Positions 8,740 to 17,840 of a stretch of 64,000 bases of DNA are shown here, piece after piece. The position numbers and the translations under genes are program-made. The DNA comes from Streptomyces leeuwenhoekii. Lineage in GTDB: Bacteria > Actinomycetota > Actinomycetes > Streptomycetales > Streptomycetaceae. The stretch lies in contig NZ_LN831790.1 of the NCBI RefSeq assembly GCF_001013905.1, forward strand, positions 5,098,001 to 5,162,000, in the 5' to 3' direction. Under the pieces are notes generated by a model. The model was not told the DNA's origin. It saw only the letters and a list, made by a program, of their open reading frames with translations, and did not search any database. How positions within the stretch are numbered: the stretch's first letter is position 1; each line of letters begins with the position of its first letter.

Positions 8740-9379
8740 GGATCCCCCTGGGGATGGTCAGCCGCCCGATCAGGACGTACACGGCGTCGAACAGCAGCGC
8801 CAGGACGATGATGCCGAGCGTGCCCGCGAGGACCTGGTTGAGCGCGTTCTTGCTGCCCAGCGAGGCGATCCCGCGGAAGATCTCGTTGCCGAGCCCGGGG
8901 CCGGAGGCGTAGGCGGCGATGGCGGCGATGCCCATCAGCATCTGCGTGGCGACCCGGATGCCGGTCAGGATCGGCGGCCAGGCCAGCGGCAGCTCGACCC
9001 GCAGCAGCCGGGCCGGGCCCGACATCCCGATGCCCCGCGCGGCGTCCACCAGCGCCGGGTCGACCCCGCGCAGCCCGACGATCGCGTTGCGCACCACCGG
9101 CAGCAGCCCGTACAGGGTCAGCGCGGTCACCGTCGGGGCCACGCCCAGCCCCACCACCGGGACGAGCAGACCGATCATGGCGAGCGCCGGAATGGTCAGC
9201 ACGGTCGAGGTGGCCGTGGTCGCCAGGTTCCCCGCCCATTCGCTGCGGTAGGCGGCGACGCCGATCAGCACGCCCAGCACGGTGGCCACGACCATGCACT
9301 GGAAGACGGCGCTCGCGTGCTGGTAGGCGTCGGCCAGCAACTGCTGGTGGCGGCTGCCCAGGTACTCCCAGAAGTTCAC
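8732..9379 (-). CDS. Betaine/choline ABC transporter permease (OpuBD/ProW-like)
   Basis: A 215-residue permease, first gene of the operon. It has about six hydrophobic helices and the coupling motif DAARGIGMSGPARLLRVELP, closely parallel to the other permease. Start is GTG at 9379. It begins 26 bases after the AsnC-type regulator gene ends on the same strand, so the regulator could be co-transcribed with the transporter. Confidence 0.88.
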   Translation of the reverse strand: MNFWEYLGSRHQQLLADAYQHASAVFQCMVVATVLGVLIGVAAYRSEWAGNLATTATSTVLTIPALAMIGLLVPVVGLGVAPTVTALTLYGLLPVVRNAIVGLRGVDPALVDAARGIGMSGPARLLRVELPLAWPPILTGIRVATQMLMGIAAIAAYASGPGLGNEIFRGIASLGSKNALNQVLAGTLGIIVLALLFDAVYVLIGRLTIPRGIRV

Positions 9380-9405
9380 ATCCGCTCACCCCCAGGCCGG
9401 TCGGC

Positions 9406-9930
9406 TCACTCGGGTCGGTCCGTACTGCTGTCCGCGCTCCGCTCCGCCCGCCCGTCCCGCTCCCGCGCCGCCTGCGCGGCCTGTTCGACGAGCGGGATGA
9501 TCCGCAGCGGCACGGGGTTCTCCATGACGATCGCCGTCGAGGCCCGGACGATGCCATCAAAACCGACAACCCGGTCGATCACACGCTGGAGATCGGCGTT
9601 CGAGCGAGCCACCAGGCGGCACAGCATGTCCCCGCTGCCGGTGGTGGTGTGCAGCTCCAGCACCTCCGGCACGGTCGCCAAGTGGGCCCGGACATCCGCC
9701 CCTTGGCCCTGCCGGATCTGCAGCGTGGCGAACGCCGTGACCGGGTAGCCGAGCGCCGCCGGATCCACCTCGGGGCCGAAACCGCGGATGACTCCGTTCG
9801 ACTGAAGCCGGTCCAGCCGCGCCTGCACCGTCCCGCGCGCCACCCCCAGCCGCCGGGACATCTCCAGCACCCCGATCCGCGGCTCCCGCGCCAGCAGCAC
9901 GATGACGCGCGCGTCCAGATGATCGATCAC
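9406..9930 (-). CDS. Lrp/AsnC-family transcriptional regulator
   Basis: A 174-residue regulator. The N-terminal HTH is IGVLEMSRRLGVARGTVQAR (about residues 18-40) and the C-terminal RAM effector domain is FATLQIRQGQ...ELHTTTGSGDMLCRL. It ends with a charged tail. GTG at 9930 is chosen because a GGGAGG ribosome-binding site is 8 bases upstream. It is divergent from hppD across 124 bases, so it probably controls tyrosine/4-hydroxyphenylpyruvate breakdown, and perhaps the downstream transporter. The amino-acid effector is not known. Confidence 0.88.
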   Translation of the reverse strand: MIDHLDARVIVLLAREPRIGVLEMSRRLGVARGTVQARLDRLQSNGVIRGFGPEVDPAALGYPVTAFATLQIRQGQGADVRAHLATVPEVLELHTTTGSGDMLCRLVARSNADLQRVIDRVVGFDGIVRASTAIVMENPVPLRIIPLVEQAAQAARERDGRAERSADSSTDRPE

Positions 9931-11200
<1,270 letters not shown>

Positions 11201-11281
11201 CCGGCCCGCCCCGCGGCTCGTCCGCCCGCACCGCCCCGGCCGGCACGGCGGCGGCGCCGGAGGCTCTGGTCCACTGGTCCA

Positions 11282-12673
11282 TCAGTCCACCGGCGCCTCG
11301 CCCAGCGCCCGCAGCGCCCGCCGTGCCACCGGGACGTGCAGCGGGGAGAAGTACGGGTTGATCCGCAGCGCCTCCTGGAGATGGCGCCGGGCGGAGCCGT
11401 ACCGCTCCAGCTCCCGCTCGATCATGCCCCGGTGGTAGGAGTACAGGGCGCTGCGCACCCCGCCCCCGCGCTCGCCCTCCGTCGCGGTCCGCGCGAACCC
11501 CAGCGCCTCCTCGTCCTGCCCGGCCCGGTGCAGCGCCCAGCCCAGCGCGTCCGCCACCGCCGTCCCCGGCTGCCGCCGCCACTCGTCGCGCAGCCGCCGC
11601 ACCGCCGCCTCCGGGTCCCCGTGGTCGGCCTCGAACAGCCCGAGGACCAGCTCCTCGTCCGCCCCGCCCGCGGCGGCCTCCCGCACCCGCGCCCGCAGCA
11701 GGTCGTACTGGACCCGCGCCGCCCGCCGCAGCCCCAGCGACTCGTACAGCTCGCCCAGCTCCAGCGCGAAGGCCGGGCACGGCTGCCTCGCCAGCGCCGC
11801 CTGGTACACCGCCAGCGCCTGCGTGGTACGGCCCAGCGCGGCCAGCGCCCGCCCCTGCCCGGCCTGCGCGGCCCGCTGGTCGGGGTCGGTGCGCAGCGCC
11901 TGTTCGAAATACCGCAGGGCCGTCTGCCGGTCCCCGCGTTCGAAGGCGAGCTGCCCGGCCCGCTCCAGATAGGCCGCCCGCTCCGCCGGGGCCTCGGCCA
12001 GCGCCGCCGCGTCGGCGATCTCGGCCGCCGCGTCCTCCCGCCGGCCCCGGTCCCGGTCGACGGCCGCGGCCCGGGCCATCACGGCCGGCCCCGAACGCAG
12101 CTCGGTCAGCCGGTCCAGGGACCGCCCCGCGGCCTGGTGGTCGCCGAGCCCGGTGTAGGCCTCGATCAGCAGCGCGTGCGCCGTCCACCGCCGCGGCTCC
12201 AGCCTGCGCGCCACCTCCCCCCACCACTTCGCCGACGGGAAGTCCCGCCGCGCCACCGCCAGCGCCGCCAGTCCCTCCGCCGCGTCGGCGTTGCGCCGCG
12301 GCGCGATCTCCAGCGACGTCCGCAGTGCCCGGTCCGCCCGCGGGAAGTACGCGGGATTCGCCGTGCGCCGCCCCTGCTCCGTGTACGCCGCCCCCAGCAC
12401 CGCCCACGACCGCGCGTCCCCCGGGTCCGCCCGCACCCGGGCCTCGCGCTCGCCGATCAGCACCGCCAGATCGGGCAGCGCGGCCGGCACCGCGGCGGTC
12501 ACCGCGCCCAGCGCCCGGACGGCCGGGCCCGGCGCGGGCGGCGCCGCCCGCTCCCGCGCCGCCGGCGCCAGCGTCCCGCCGAGCACCGCGGCACCGGCCA
12601 CCGAGACGATCAGCGCCCGCCGCGCCCGCCGCCGCGCCGGTCCACACAGGAGGAGGTTGTCCATGACGCTCAC
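11282..12673 (-). CDS. TPR-repeat membrane-anchored protein
   Basis: A 463-residue Ala/Arg-rich protein. A single hydrophobic segment (ALIVSVAGAAVLGGTLAPA, about residues 19-37) suggests an anchor or uncleaved signal. The remainder is helical repeats of tetratricopeptide type, clearest in FEQALRTDPDQRAAQAGQG and LQEALRINPYFSPLHVP. TPR proteins are scaffolds for protein partners; none is identifiable here. Start GTG 12673 or internal ATG 12664; neither has a strong ribosome-binding site. Convergent with hppD. Confidence 0.75.
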   Translation of the reverse strand: MSVMDNLLLCGPARRRARRALIVSVAGAAVLGGTLAPAARERAAPPAPGPAVRALGAVTAAVPAALPDLAVLIGEREARVRADPGDARSWAVLGAAYTEQGRRTANPAYFPRADRALRTSLEIAPRRNADAAEGLAALAVARRDFPSAKWWGEVARRLEPRRWTAHALLIEAYTGLGDHQAAGRSLDRLTELRSGPAVMARAAAVDRDRGRREDAAAEIADAAALAEAPAERAAYLERAGQLAFERGDRQTALRYFEQALRTDPDQRAAQAGQGRALAALGRTTQALAVYQAALARQPCPAFALELGELYESLGLRRAARVQYDLLRARVREAAAGGADEELVLGLFEADHGDPEAAVRRLRDEWRRQPGTAVADALGWALHRAGQDEEALGFARTATEGERGGGVRSALYSYHRGMIERELERYGSARRHLQEALRINPYFSPLHVPVARRALRALGEAPVD

Positions 12674-12762
12674 TGTGCGTCAGTGTGACGATCGCACCCG
12701 GGTAGCCGAAGGCCGCCGTCCACGGGGTTCACACCGATGGCCCCCGGTGCGACCCTGTGATC

Positions 12763-14184
12763 ATGAGCCGTATCGAGAGCCGTACCGAAGCGCGTCCCGG
12801 CGAAGAGGGCGGGGCGGCGGGCACCCTCGTCGACCGGCTGCTCGCCGGCCTGCCCGCCGAGGCGGTCCTCACCGACCCCGACGTCATGGCGTCCTACGCC
12901 CACGACATGGCGAGCTTCTGCCCGGCCGGCGCCCCCGCCGCGGTGGTCCTGCCGCGCACCGTCGAACAGGTGCAGCACGTGATGCGCACCGCCACCGAGC
13001 TGCGCGTCCCGGTCGTGCCGCAGGGCGCCCGCAGCGGCCTGTCCGGCGCCGGCAACGCCAGCGACGGCTGCATCGTGCTGTCCCTGACCCGGATGGACCG
13101 CATCCTGGAAGTCAACCCCGTCGACCGCATCGCCGTCGTCGAGCCCGGCGTCGTCAACGCCGCGCTCTCCCGCGCGGTGGACGAACACGGCCTGTGCTAC
13201 CCGCCGGACCCGTCGAGCTGGGAGATGTGCACCATCGGCGGCAACATCGGCACCGCCTCCGGCGGCCTGTGCTGCGTCAAGTACGGGGTGACCGCCGAGT
13301 ACGTCCTCGGCCTCGACGTCGTCCTCGCCGACGGCCGCCTGATGTCCACCGGCCGCCGCACCGCCAAGGGCGTCGCCGGATACGACCTCACCCGCCTGTT
13401 CGTCGGCTCCGAGGGCTCCCTCGGCATCGTCGTCCGGGCCGTGCTGGCGCTGCGGCCGAAGCCGCCCGAGCAGCTCGTGCTCGCCGCCGAGTTCGCCTCC
13501 GCGGCCGCCGCCTGCGACGCGGTGTGCCGGATCATGGCGGGCGGCCACGTCCCGTCCCTGTTGGAGCTGATGGACCGGACGACCGTGAAGGCGGTCAACG
13601 ACCTCGCCCACATGGGCCTGCCGGAGACCACCGAGGCCCTCCTGCTGGCCGCCTTCGACACCCCCGACCCCGCCGCCGACCTCGCCGCGGTCGGCGCCCT
13701 GTGCGAAGCCGCCGGCGCCACCCAGGTCGTCCCGGCCGACGACGCCGCCGAGTCCCAGCTCCTCCTCCAGGCCCGCCGGCTGTCCCTCACCGCGCTGGAG
13801 GCGGTCAAGGGCACGACCATGATCGACGACGTGTGCGTGCCCCGGTCCCGGCTCGGCGACATGCTGGAGGGCGTCGAGCGCATCGCCGCCGAGTACGGCC
13901 TGACCATCGGGGTCTGCGCCCACGCGGGCGACGGCAACACCCACCCGACCGTCTGCTTCGACGCGGCCGACCCCGACGAGTCCCGCCGCGCCCGCGAGTC
14001 CTTCGACCGGATCATGGCCCTCGGCCTGGAACTGGGCGGCACCATCACCGGCGAGCACGGCGTGGGCGTGCTGAAGAAGGAGTGGCTGGCGCGCGAGATC
14101 GGCCCGGTCGGACTGGAGATGCAGCGCGCGATCAAGCAGGCGTTCGACCCGCTCGGCATCCTCAACCCGGGCAAGCTGTTCTGA
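12763..14184 (+). CDS. FAD-linked oxidase, GlcD/D-lactate dehydrogenase-like
   Basis: A 473-residue flavoprotein. The N-terminal PCMH-type FAD-binding domain has VVPQGARSGLSGAGNASDGC and the PPDPSSWEMCTIGGNIGTAS segment. The C-terminal oxidase domain has the HAGDGNTHP and GEHGVGVLKKEWL signatures, ending in FDPLGILNPGK. These enzymes oxidise 2-hydroxyacids such as glycolate or D-lactate. No GlcE/GlcF partners are adjacent, so it is probably a single-subunit enzyme. ATG 12763 is preferred; an in-frame GTG lies at 12757. Confidence 0.88.
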   Translation: MSRIESRTEARPGEEGGAAGTLVDRLLAGLPAEAVLTDPDVMASYAHDMASFCPAGAPAAVVLPRTVEQVQHVMRTATELRVPVVPQGARSGLSGAGNASDGCIVLSLTRMDRILEVNPVDRIAVVEPGVVNAALSRAVDEHGLCYPPDPSSWEMCTIGGNIGTASGGLCCVKYGVTAEYVLGLDVVLADGRLMSTGRRTAKGVAGYDLTRLFVGSEGSLGIVVRAVLALRPKPPEQLVLAAEFASAAAACDAVCRIMAGGHVPSLLELMDRTTVKAVNDLAHMGLPETTEALLLAAFDTPDPAADLAAVGALCEAAGATQVVPADDAAESQLLLQARRLSLTALEAVKGTTMIDDVCVPRSRLGDMLEGVERIAAEYGLTIGVCAHAGDGNTHPTVCFDAADPDESRRARESFDRIMALGLELGGTITGEHGVGVLKKEWLAREIGPVGLEMQRAIKQAFDPLGILNPGKLF

Positions 14185-14185
14185 T

Positions 14186-14201
14186 CCGCGCGCCGGCGCG
14201 G
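14186..14201. terminator. Short bidirectional hairpin between convergent genes
   Basis: CCGCGC pairs with GCGCGG around a GCCG tetraloop in the 18-base gap between the GlcD-like gene and ssgG. Confidence 0.3.
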
Positions 14202-14202
14202 C

Positions 14203-14616
14203 TCACCGGGCCAGCAGCTCGGCCAGTCCGTCGTCCAGGCCCGGCCGGCCGCCCTCGCTGCCCGGCGGCACCACCCGCAGCGTCCGCTCCAGCCAGGCCG
14301 ACACCTGCGCGGCCGGCGCCTGGAGCAGGGCGTCCCCGCCGGGGCTGCTCAGCGCCATCAGCACCACGCTGCGGCCCCCGGCCTTCGCCGGCCACACCCG
14401 CACGTCCCCGTGCCCGCACGGCCGGAACACCCCCTCCACCAGCAGCTCGCGGGCGAACGTCCAGGGCACGGGCCGGTCGGAGTCGATGTGGAAGGTGATG
14501 TGGACGGCGTAGGGGTCGTCGGTGCGGTAACCGAGCAGGGCCGCCACCGGGACGCTGTGCCCGGGCGCCAGGACGAGCCTCAGTTCCAGTTCCTCTTCGA
14601 CGACGGTGGGGTGCAT
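14203..14616 (-). CDS. ssgG: SsgA-like sporulation/cell-division protein, probably SsgG
   Basis: A 137-residue member of the SALP family, found only in morphologically complex actinomycetes, where these proteins steer septum placement and wall remodelling in sporulation hyphae. Family features include EEELELRLVLAPG near the start, YRTDDPYAVHITFHID, FARELLVEGV and GDVRVWPAKAG. ATG at 14616 gives the usual start (MHPTVVEEE) and has GAGGAAGGA about 10 bases upstream; an ATG at 14637 is possible but has no ribosome-binding site. The SsgG name is inferred from position next to the GlcD-like and RDD genes, which I recall as its context in S. coelicolor; paralogue typing would settle it. Confidence 0.82.
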   Translation of the reverse strand: MHPTVVEEELELRLVLAPGHSVPVAALLGYRTDDPYAVHITFHIDSDRPVPWTFARELLVEGVFRPCGHGDVRVWPAKAGGRSVVLMALSSPGGDALLQAPAAQVSAWLERTLRVVPPGSEGGRPGLDDGLAELLAR

Positions 14617-14908
14617 GGCGTGCGTGTCCTTCCTCATCTCGCGTACGGGACCCGACGGGGCGCCCGAGGGACTCCGTACGGGTCCTGCCGGGCCCCTTGA
14701 CCGGGCCCGCACGAGGGAGAGCGGTTGCGGACCGAAGCGTTACGCGGGTTCACCGGATTTTTTCTCCGGCACTCCCGTGAGTGTGAAGTCCGTGCGCGAG
14801 GTTGCCCGGAAAGGGGCGGGTCCTGCGGGAGGGGCGGTGCGGGTTGCGCCCGTCTGATAGATGTGGAGGCCCCCCTATCCACCCCCGAGCAGATACGGGA
14901 CGACGGAC

Positions 14909-16356
14909 ATGAGCGCCCCAACCCCGGCCCCCGGCGACGACACGCCCCGCGAAGGGTATTACCCGGACCCGTCCATCCCTGGATATGTCCGGTACTGGAA
15001 CGGCGCCGCGTGGGTGCCGGGCACCAGCCGGCCGGCGCCCAAGGACGGTGAGCCGCTCGCCCCGCCGCCCGGCGTGCGCCCGGCCGTGCCCTCCGTGGAG
15101 GAGACCGGCCCGCACTTCTTCGACGAGGACCCGGTCGAGCCCGCCCCCGCCGCCCCGGCCGGCGACGCCTCGCCGGCCCCGGACGGCGACCGCCCCCGTC
15201 AGCCCGGTGCCGCCCCCGGCCAGGACGGCCGCGTCGACTGGCCGGCGGCACGGGGCGCCGACCCCGCGCAGCCGGGGCCCGCCGACGGCGCCGCCGCGTC
15301 CGACGGCCCCTCGGCTCCGGGCGGCGCCCCGGCACCCGCCCGGCCCGCCGAACCCGAGCGGAGCGTCGGCGACACCTTCGTCTTCCGCCGTCCGGCCGCC
15401 GCGAGGCCGCCCGCCGTCGGCACCGCACCGGCGGGCGGCCCCGGCACCCCCCGCCGGACCCGCCGCGCCGGGCGCCCCGGCGCACCACGCCCCGCCGCCC
15501 ACGCTCCCGGAACCGGCGCTCCCGCCGGTGGCCCGCCCGCCGCCGCTCCGGTGGCCCGGTGGCGCCCGCCCCCGCCGCCGCGCCGGCCGCCCTGTCCGGC
15601 CCGCAGCAGGCGGCGGCCGTCCCCCGCCAGGGCGCCGTGCCCCAGCCCGCCGCCCCCGTGCCGGGCCCCGCCGCCCAGGCGCCCGCCGCCCCGGTGGCGC
15701 CCACGCCCGCCCCCGCCCCCTCCGTTCCGCTCACGCCCAACCCCGGCGTCGGCCAGTCCTCCTGGGCGCAGCAGGTGCACCGGCTCGCGGAGGCCGCCGG
15801 TGACGAGCAGCCCGTCGCCCCCTGGAAGCCGCCGGTCGAGGACCCGTTCCAGGCCGCGGCGCGGCGGCAGGCGGCGGCGCGGCCCGCGGGTCTCGGCAAG
15901 CGGCTGGCCGCCCGGCTGGTGGACACCCTGGTCCTCGCGGCCGTCACCTCGGTGGCCGCCGTACCGCTCGGGATGAAGACGTTCGACCACGTCGACCGGA
16001 AGATCGAAGCGGCCAAGCTGTCCGGCGAGACGGTCACGGTCTGGCTGCTCGACGGCACCACCTCCGTGTACCTGGGCGTCGTCCTGGCCGTCCTGCTGCT
16101 CTTCGGCGTCGCCTACGAGGCGCTGCCCACCGCCAAGTGGGGCCGCACCCTCGGCAAGAAGCTGTTCGGCCTGGAGGTGCGGGACATCGAGGCGCACGAG
16201 GCGCCCACCTTCGGGGCGGCCCTGCGCCGCTGGCTGGTCTACAGCGTCCCCGGCCTGCTCGCCGTGGGCCTCGTCGGCGTCCTGTGGTGCCTGTTCGACC
16301 GGCCCTGGCGCCAGTGCTGGCACGACAAGGCCGCGCGTACGTTCGTCGCGGGCTGA
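14909..16356 (+). CDS. DUF2510/RDD-domain membrane protein, reading frame disrupted
   Basis: The N-terminus (14909 onward) has a DUF2510 motif, GYYPDPSIPGYVRYWNG, then a long Pro/Ala-rich linker. The C-terminal half, in a different frame and clear from 15559, has an RDD membrane domain: GLGKRLAARLVDTLVLAAV, a second TM (VYLGVVLAVLLLFGVAYEAL), GRTLGKKLFGLEVR and WHDKAARTFV. Frame 2 gives way to frame 3 near a C6 run at about 15450, where the residues AHHAPPPTLPEPALPPV appear, then to frame 1 near 15550. Two single-base events in GC-rich linker DNA would restore one ~480-residue protein. Sequencing error or a real mutation are both possible. Function unknown; RDD proteins are membrane proteins of mixed roles. 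Confidence 0.7.
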
Positions 16357-16470
16357 GTCCCCGGCCCGGCCGGATCGAGGACCGCCTCCGGGGAGCGGCC
16401 GTCCCGGTGCGGTACCCCGGACGGCCGCTCGCCGGATGCGCGGCGGGGGCGTTCGCGGTCGACTCGGGCC

Positions 16471-17175
16471 ATGAGCAGCGCACCGCCCCCCGGCTCCGGT
16501 CAGCAGCCGCCGGACGACGACCCGTTCAGGAAGCAGCCCCCGCCGCCCGGCCCGGGCGGCCCCGGTTCCGGCTCGCCGTACGACACCCCGTACGGCGGCG
16601 GGGACCGGCCCCCGCCCTACCCCGGCGGCCCCGAGGGCGGCGGTGGCCCCTACGGCGGCGGTGGCCCCTACGGCGGCGGTGGCGGTGATCCGTACGGGGG
16701 CGGCCCTCCCGGCGATCCGCTCGCCGGCATGCCCCCGCTCGCCGACAGCGGCAAGCGCACGCTCGCGCGGATCGTCGACATGATCCTGGTGGGCGCCGTG
16801 GTGTGGCTGCTGAGCTGGGGGCTGAACGTCGACGCGTACCGGGTCGACGACGAGCAGGCGGGCGTCGGGATGTCCTTCGGGCAGTCGCTGATCGCCGCCG
16901 TGCTCTACATCGCGTACGACACCTTCATGACCGCGCGGACGGGGCAGACCCTCGGCAAGAAGTGGCTGGGCCTGCGGGTGGCCAACCTGGACGACGGCGC
17001 CACGCCGTCGGTGCAGACCTCGATGCTGCGCGCGGCGGTGCTGTGGGTCCCGTTCGCGTTCTGCTGCGCCTGCGTCTGGACGATCGTCTCCGGCGGATGG
17101 AGCTTCTTCGACAAGCCCTACAAGCAGGGCCTGCACGACAAGGCCGCCAAGACGGTGGTGGTCAGCACGCGCTGA
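16471..17175 (+). CDS. RDD-domain membrane protein
   Basis: A 234-residue protein. A Pro/Gly-rich N-terminus with PYGGGG repeats (residues 1-90) is followed by an RDD domain: GKRTLARIVDMILVGAVVW (TM1), SLIAAVLYIAYDTFMTART (TM2), GQTLGKKWLGLRVANLDDG and a third hydrophobic segment. It ends HDKAAKTVVVSTR. It is a paralogue of the preceding gene, in tandem and 114 bases downstream. The domain may act in transport or sodium/proton exchange in some bacteria, but no function can be assigned here. Confidence 0.85.
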   Translation: MSSAPPPGSGQQPPDDDPFRKQPPPPGPGGPGSGSPYDTPYGGGDRPPPYPGGPEGGGGPYGGGGPYGGGGGDPYGGGPPGDPLAGMPPLADSGKRTLARIVDMILVGAVVWLLSWGLNVDAYRVDDEQAGVGMSFGQSLIAAVLYIAYDTFMTARTGQTLGKKWLGLRVANLDDGATPSVQTSMLRAAVLWVPFAFCCACVWTIVSGGWSFFDKPYKQGLHDKAAKTVVVSTR

Positions 17176-17178
17176 CGG

Positions 17179-17487
17179 TCAGGAGGCCGCGCGCTCCCGC
17201 ACCGGCTCGTCCGCCTCGCGGGGGACCGGGGCGGCCCGCCCGGCCGGCACCGCCCGCGGGGCGGCGGGCCGGGCCGCCGCGTTCCCGCGCGTCCTGGGCA
17301 GGGGGACCGTCAGCGCGACGAGCACGCCCAGGCCGAGTGCGACGACGGCGGTGACGGCGATGGCCGCCACCGACGCGTCCGTCCCGTCCGAGCCGGTCCG
17401 TGACAGCAGCAGCATGGCGAGCGTCGAGAAGACCACGGTGCACGAACCGCAGGCGCGCTGTGCGGCGTTCGGACGGGGCATGGCCAT
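17179..17487 (-). CDS. Small two-helix membrane protein, unknown function
   Basis: A 102-residue protein with a hydrophobic segment near residues 17-29 (VVFSTLAMLLLS) and a clear TM at about 38-62 (ASVAAIAVTAVVALGLGVLV), then an Ala/Pro/Arg-rich tail. ATG at 17487. I do not recognise a family. It is divergent from the secreted protease gene and convergent with the RDD gene. Confidence 0.5.
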   Translation of the reverse strand: MAMPRPNAAQRACGSCTVVFSTLAMLLLSRTGSDGTDASVAAIAVTAVVALGLGVLVALTVPLPRTRGNAAARPAAPRAVPAGRAAPVPREADEPVRERAAS

Positions 17488-17691
17488 CGTGTCCTCGGAA
17501 GGGGGGGCGGGGGGAAGGACGGGCTGTCGGCCTGGCTCTCCGGGGGTCTTCCGGGCGTTGTGCCGATCGACTGTCAGCGGCTGCCCGCCCGAGACGATCG
17601 AACAGTAAGCGTGACCTGACCGACAGTGCCGGTGCGCGGGGGGCGCATCGAGTCATCCGTCCGCAAAGCGGACAGCGACTCCGCATAGTGC

Positions 17692-17758
17692 ACTTGATCT
17701 GCTCAAGTCAAGGTCTGTCTTTTCCCGCGAACGTCTAGTCAAATGACGTCACTTGACT
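17692..17758. promoter_or_regulatory. Cluster of inverted repeats upstream of the secreted protease
   Basis: Two dyads sit in the 353-base gap (17488-17840). ACTTGA-N5-TCAAGT is at 17692-17708. A 22-base near-perfect palindrome is at 17737-17758, centred on TGACGTCA with AGTCAA and TTGACT outer arms; only one base pair of the 11 fails. The shared ACTTGA/AGTCAA half-elements suggest one regulator binding repeatedly. The distance to the GTG start (about 80-150 bases) suits promoter control. The protein that binds is unknown. Confidence 0.45.
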
Positions 17759-17840
17759 ACACGCGTTGATCACGCGTGCGCGGACCCGTCATGTCCAGGG
17801 CCACTCCTTCCGCGCACGCGGGCGCGGGGGAGGAACTCAA

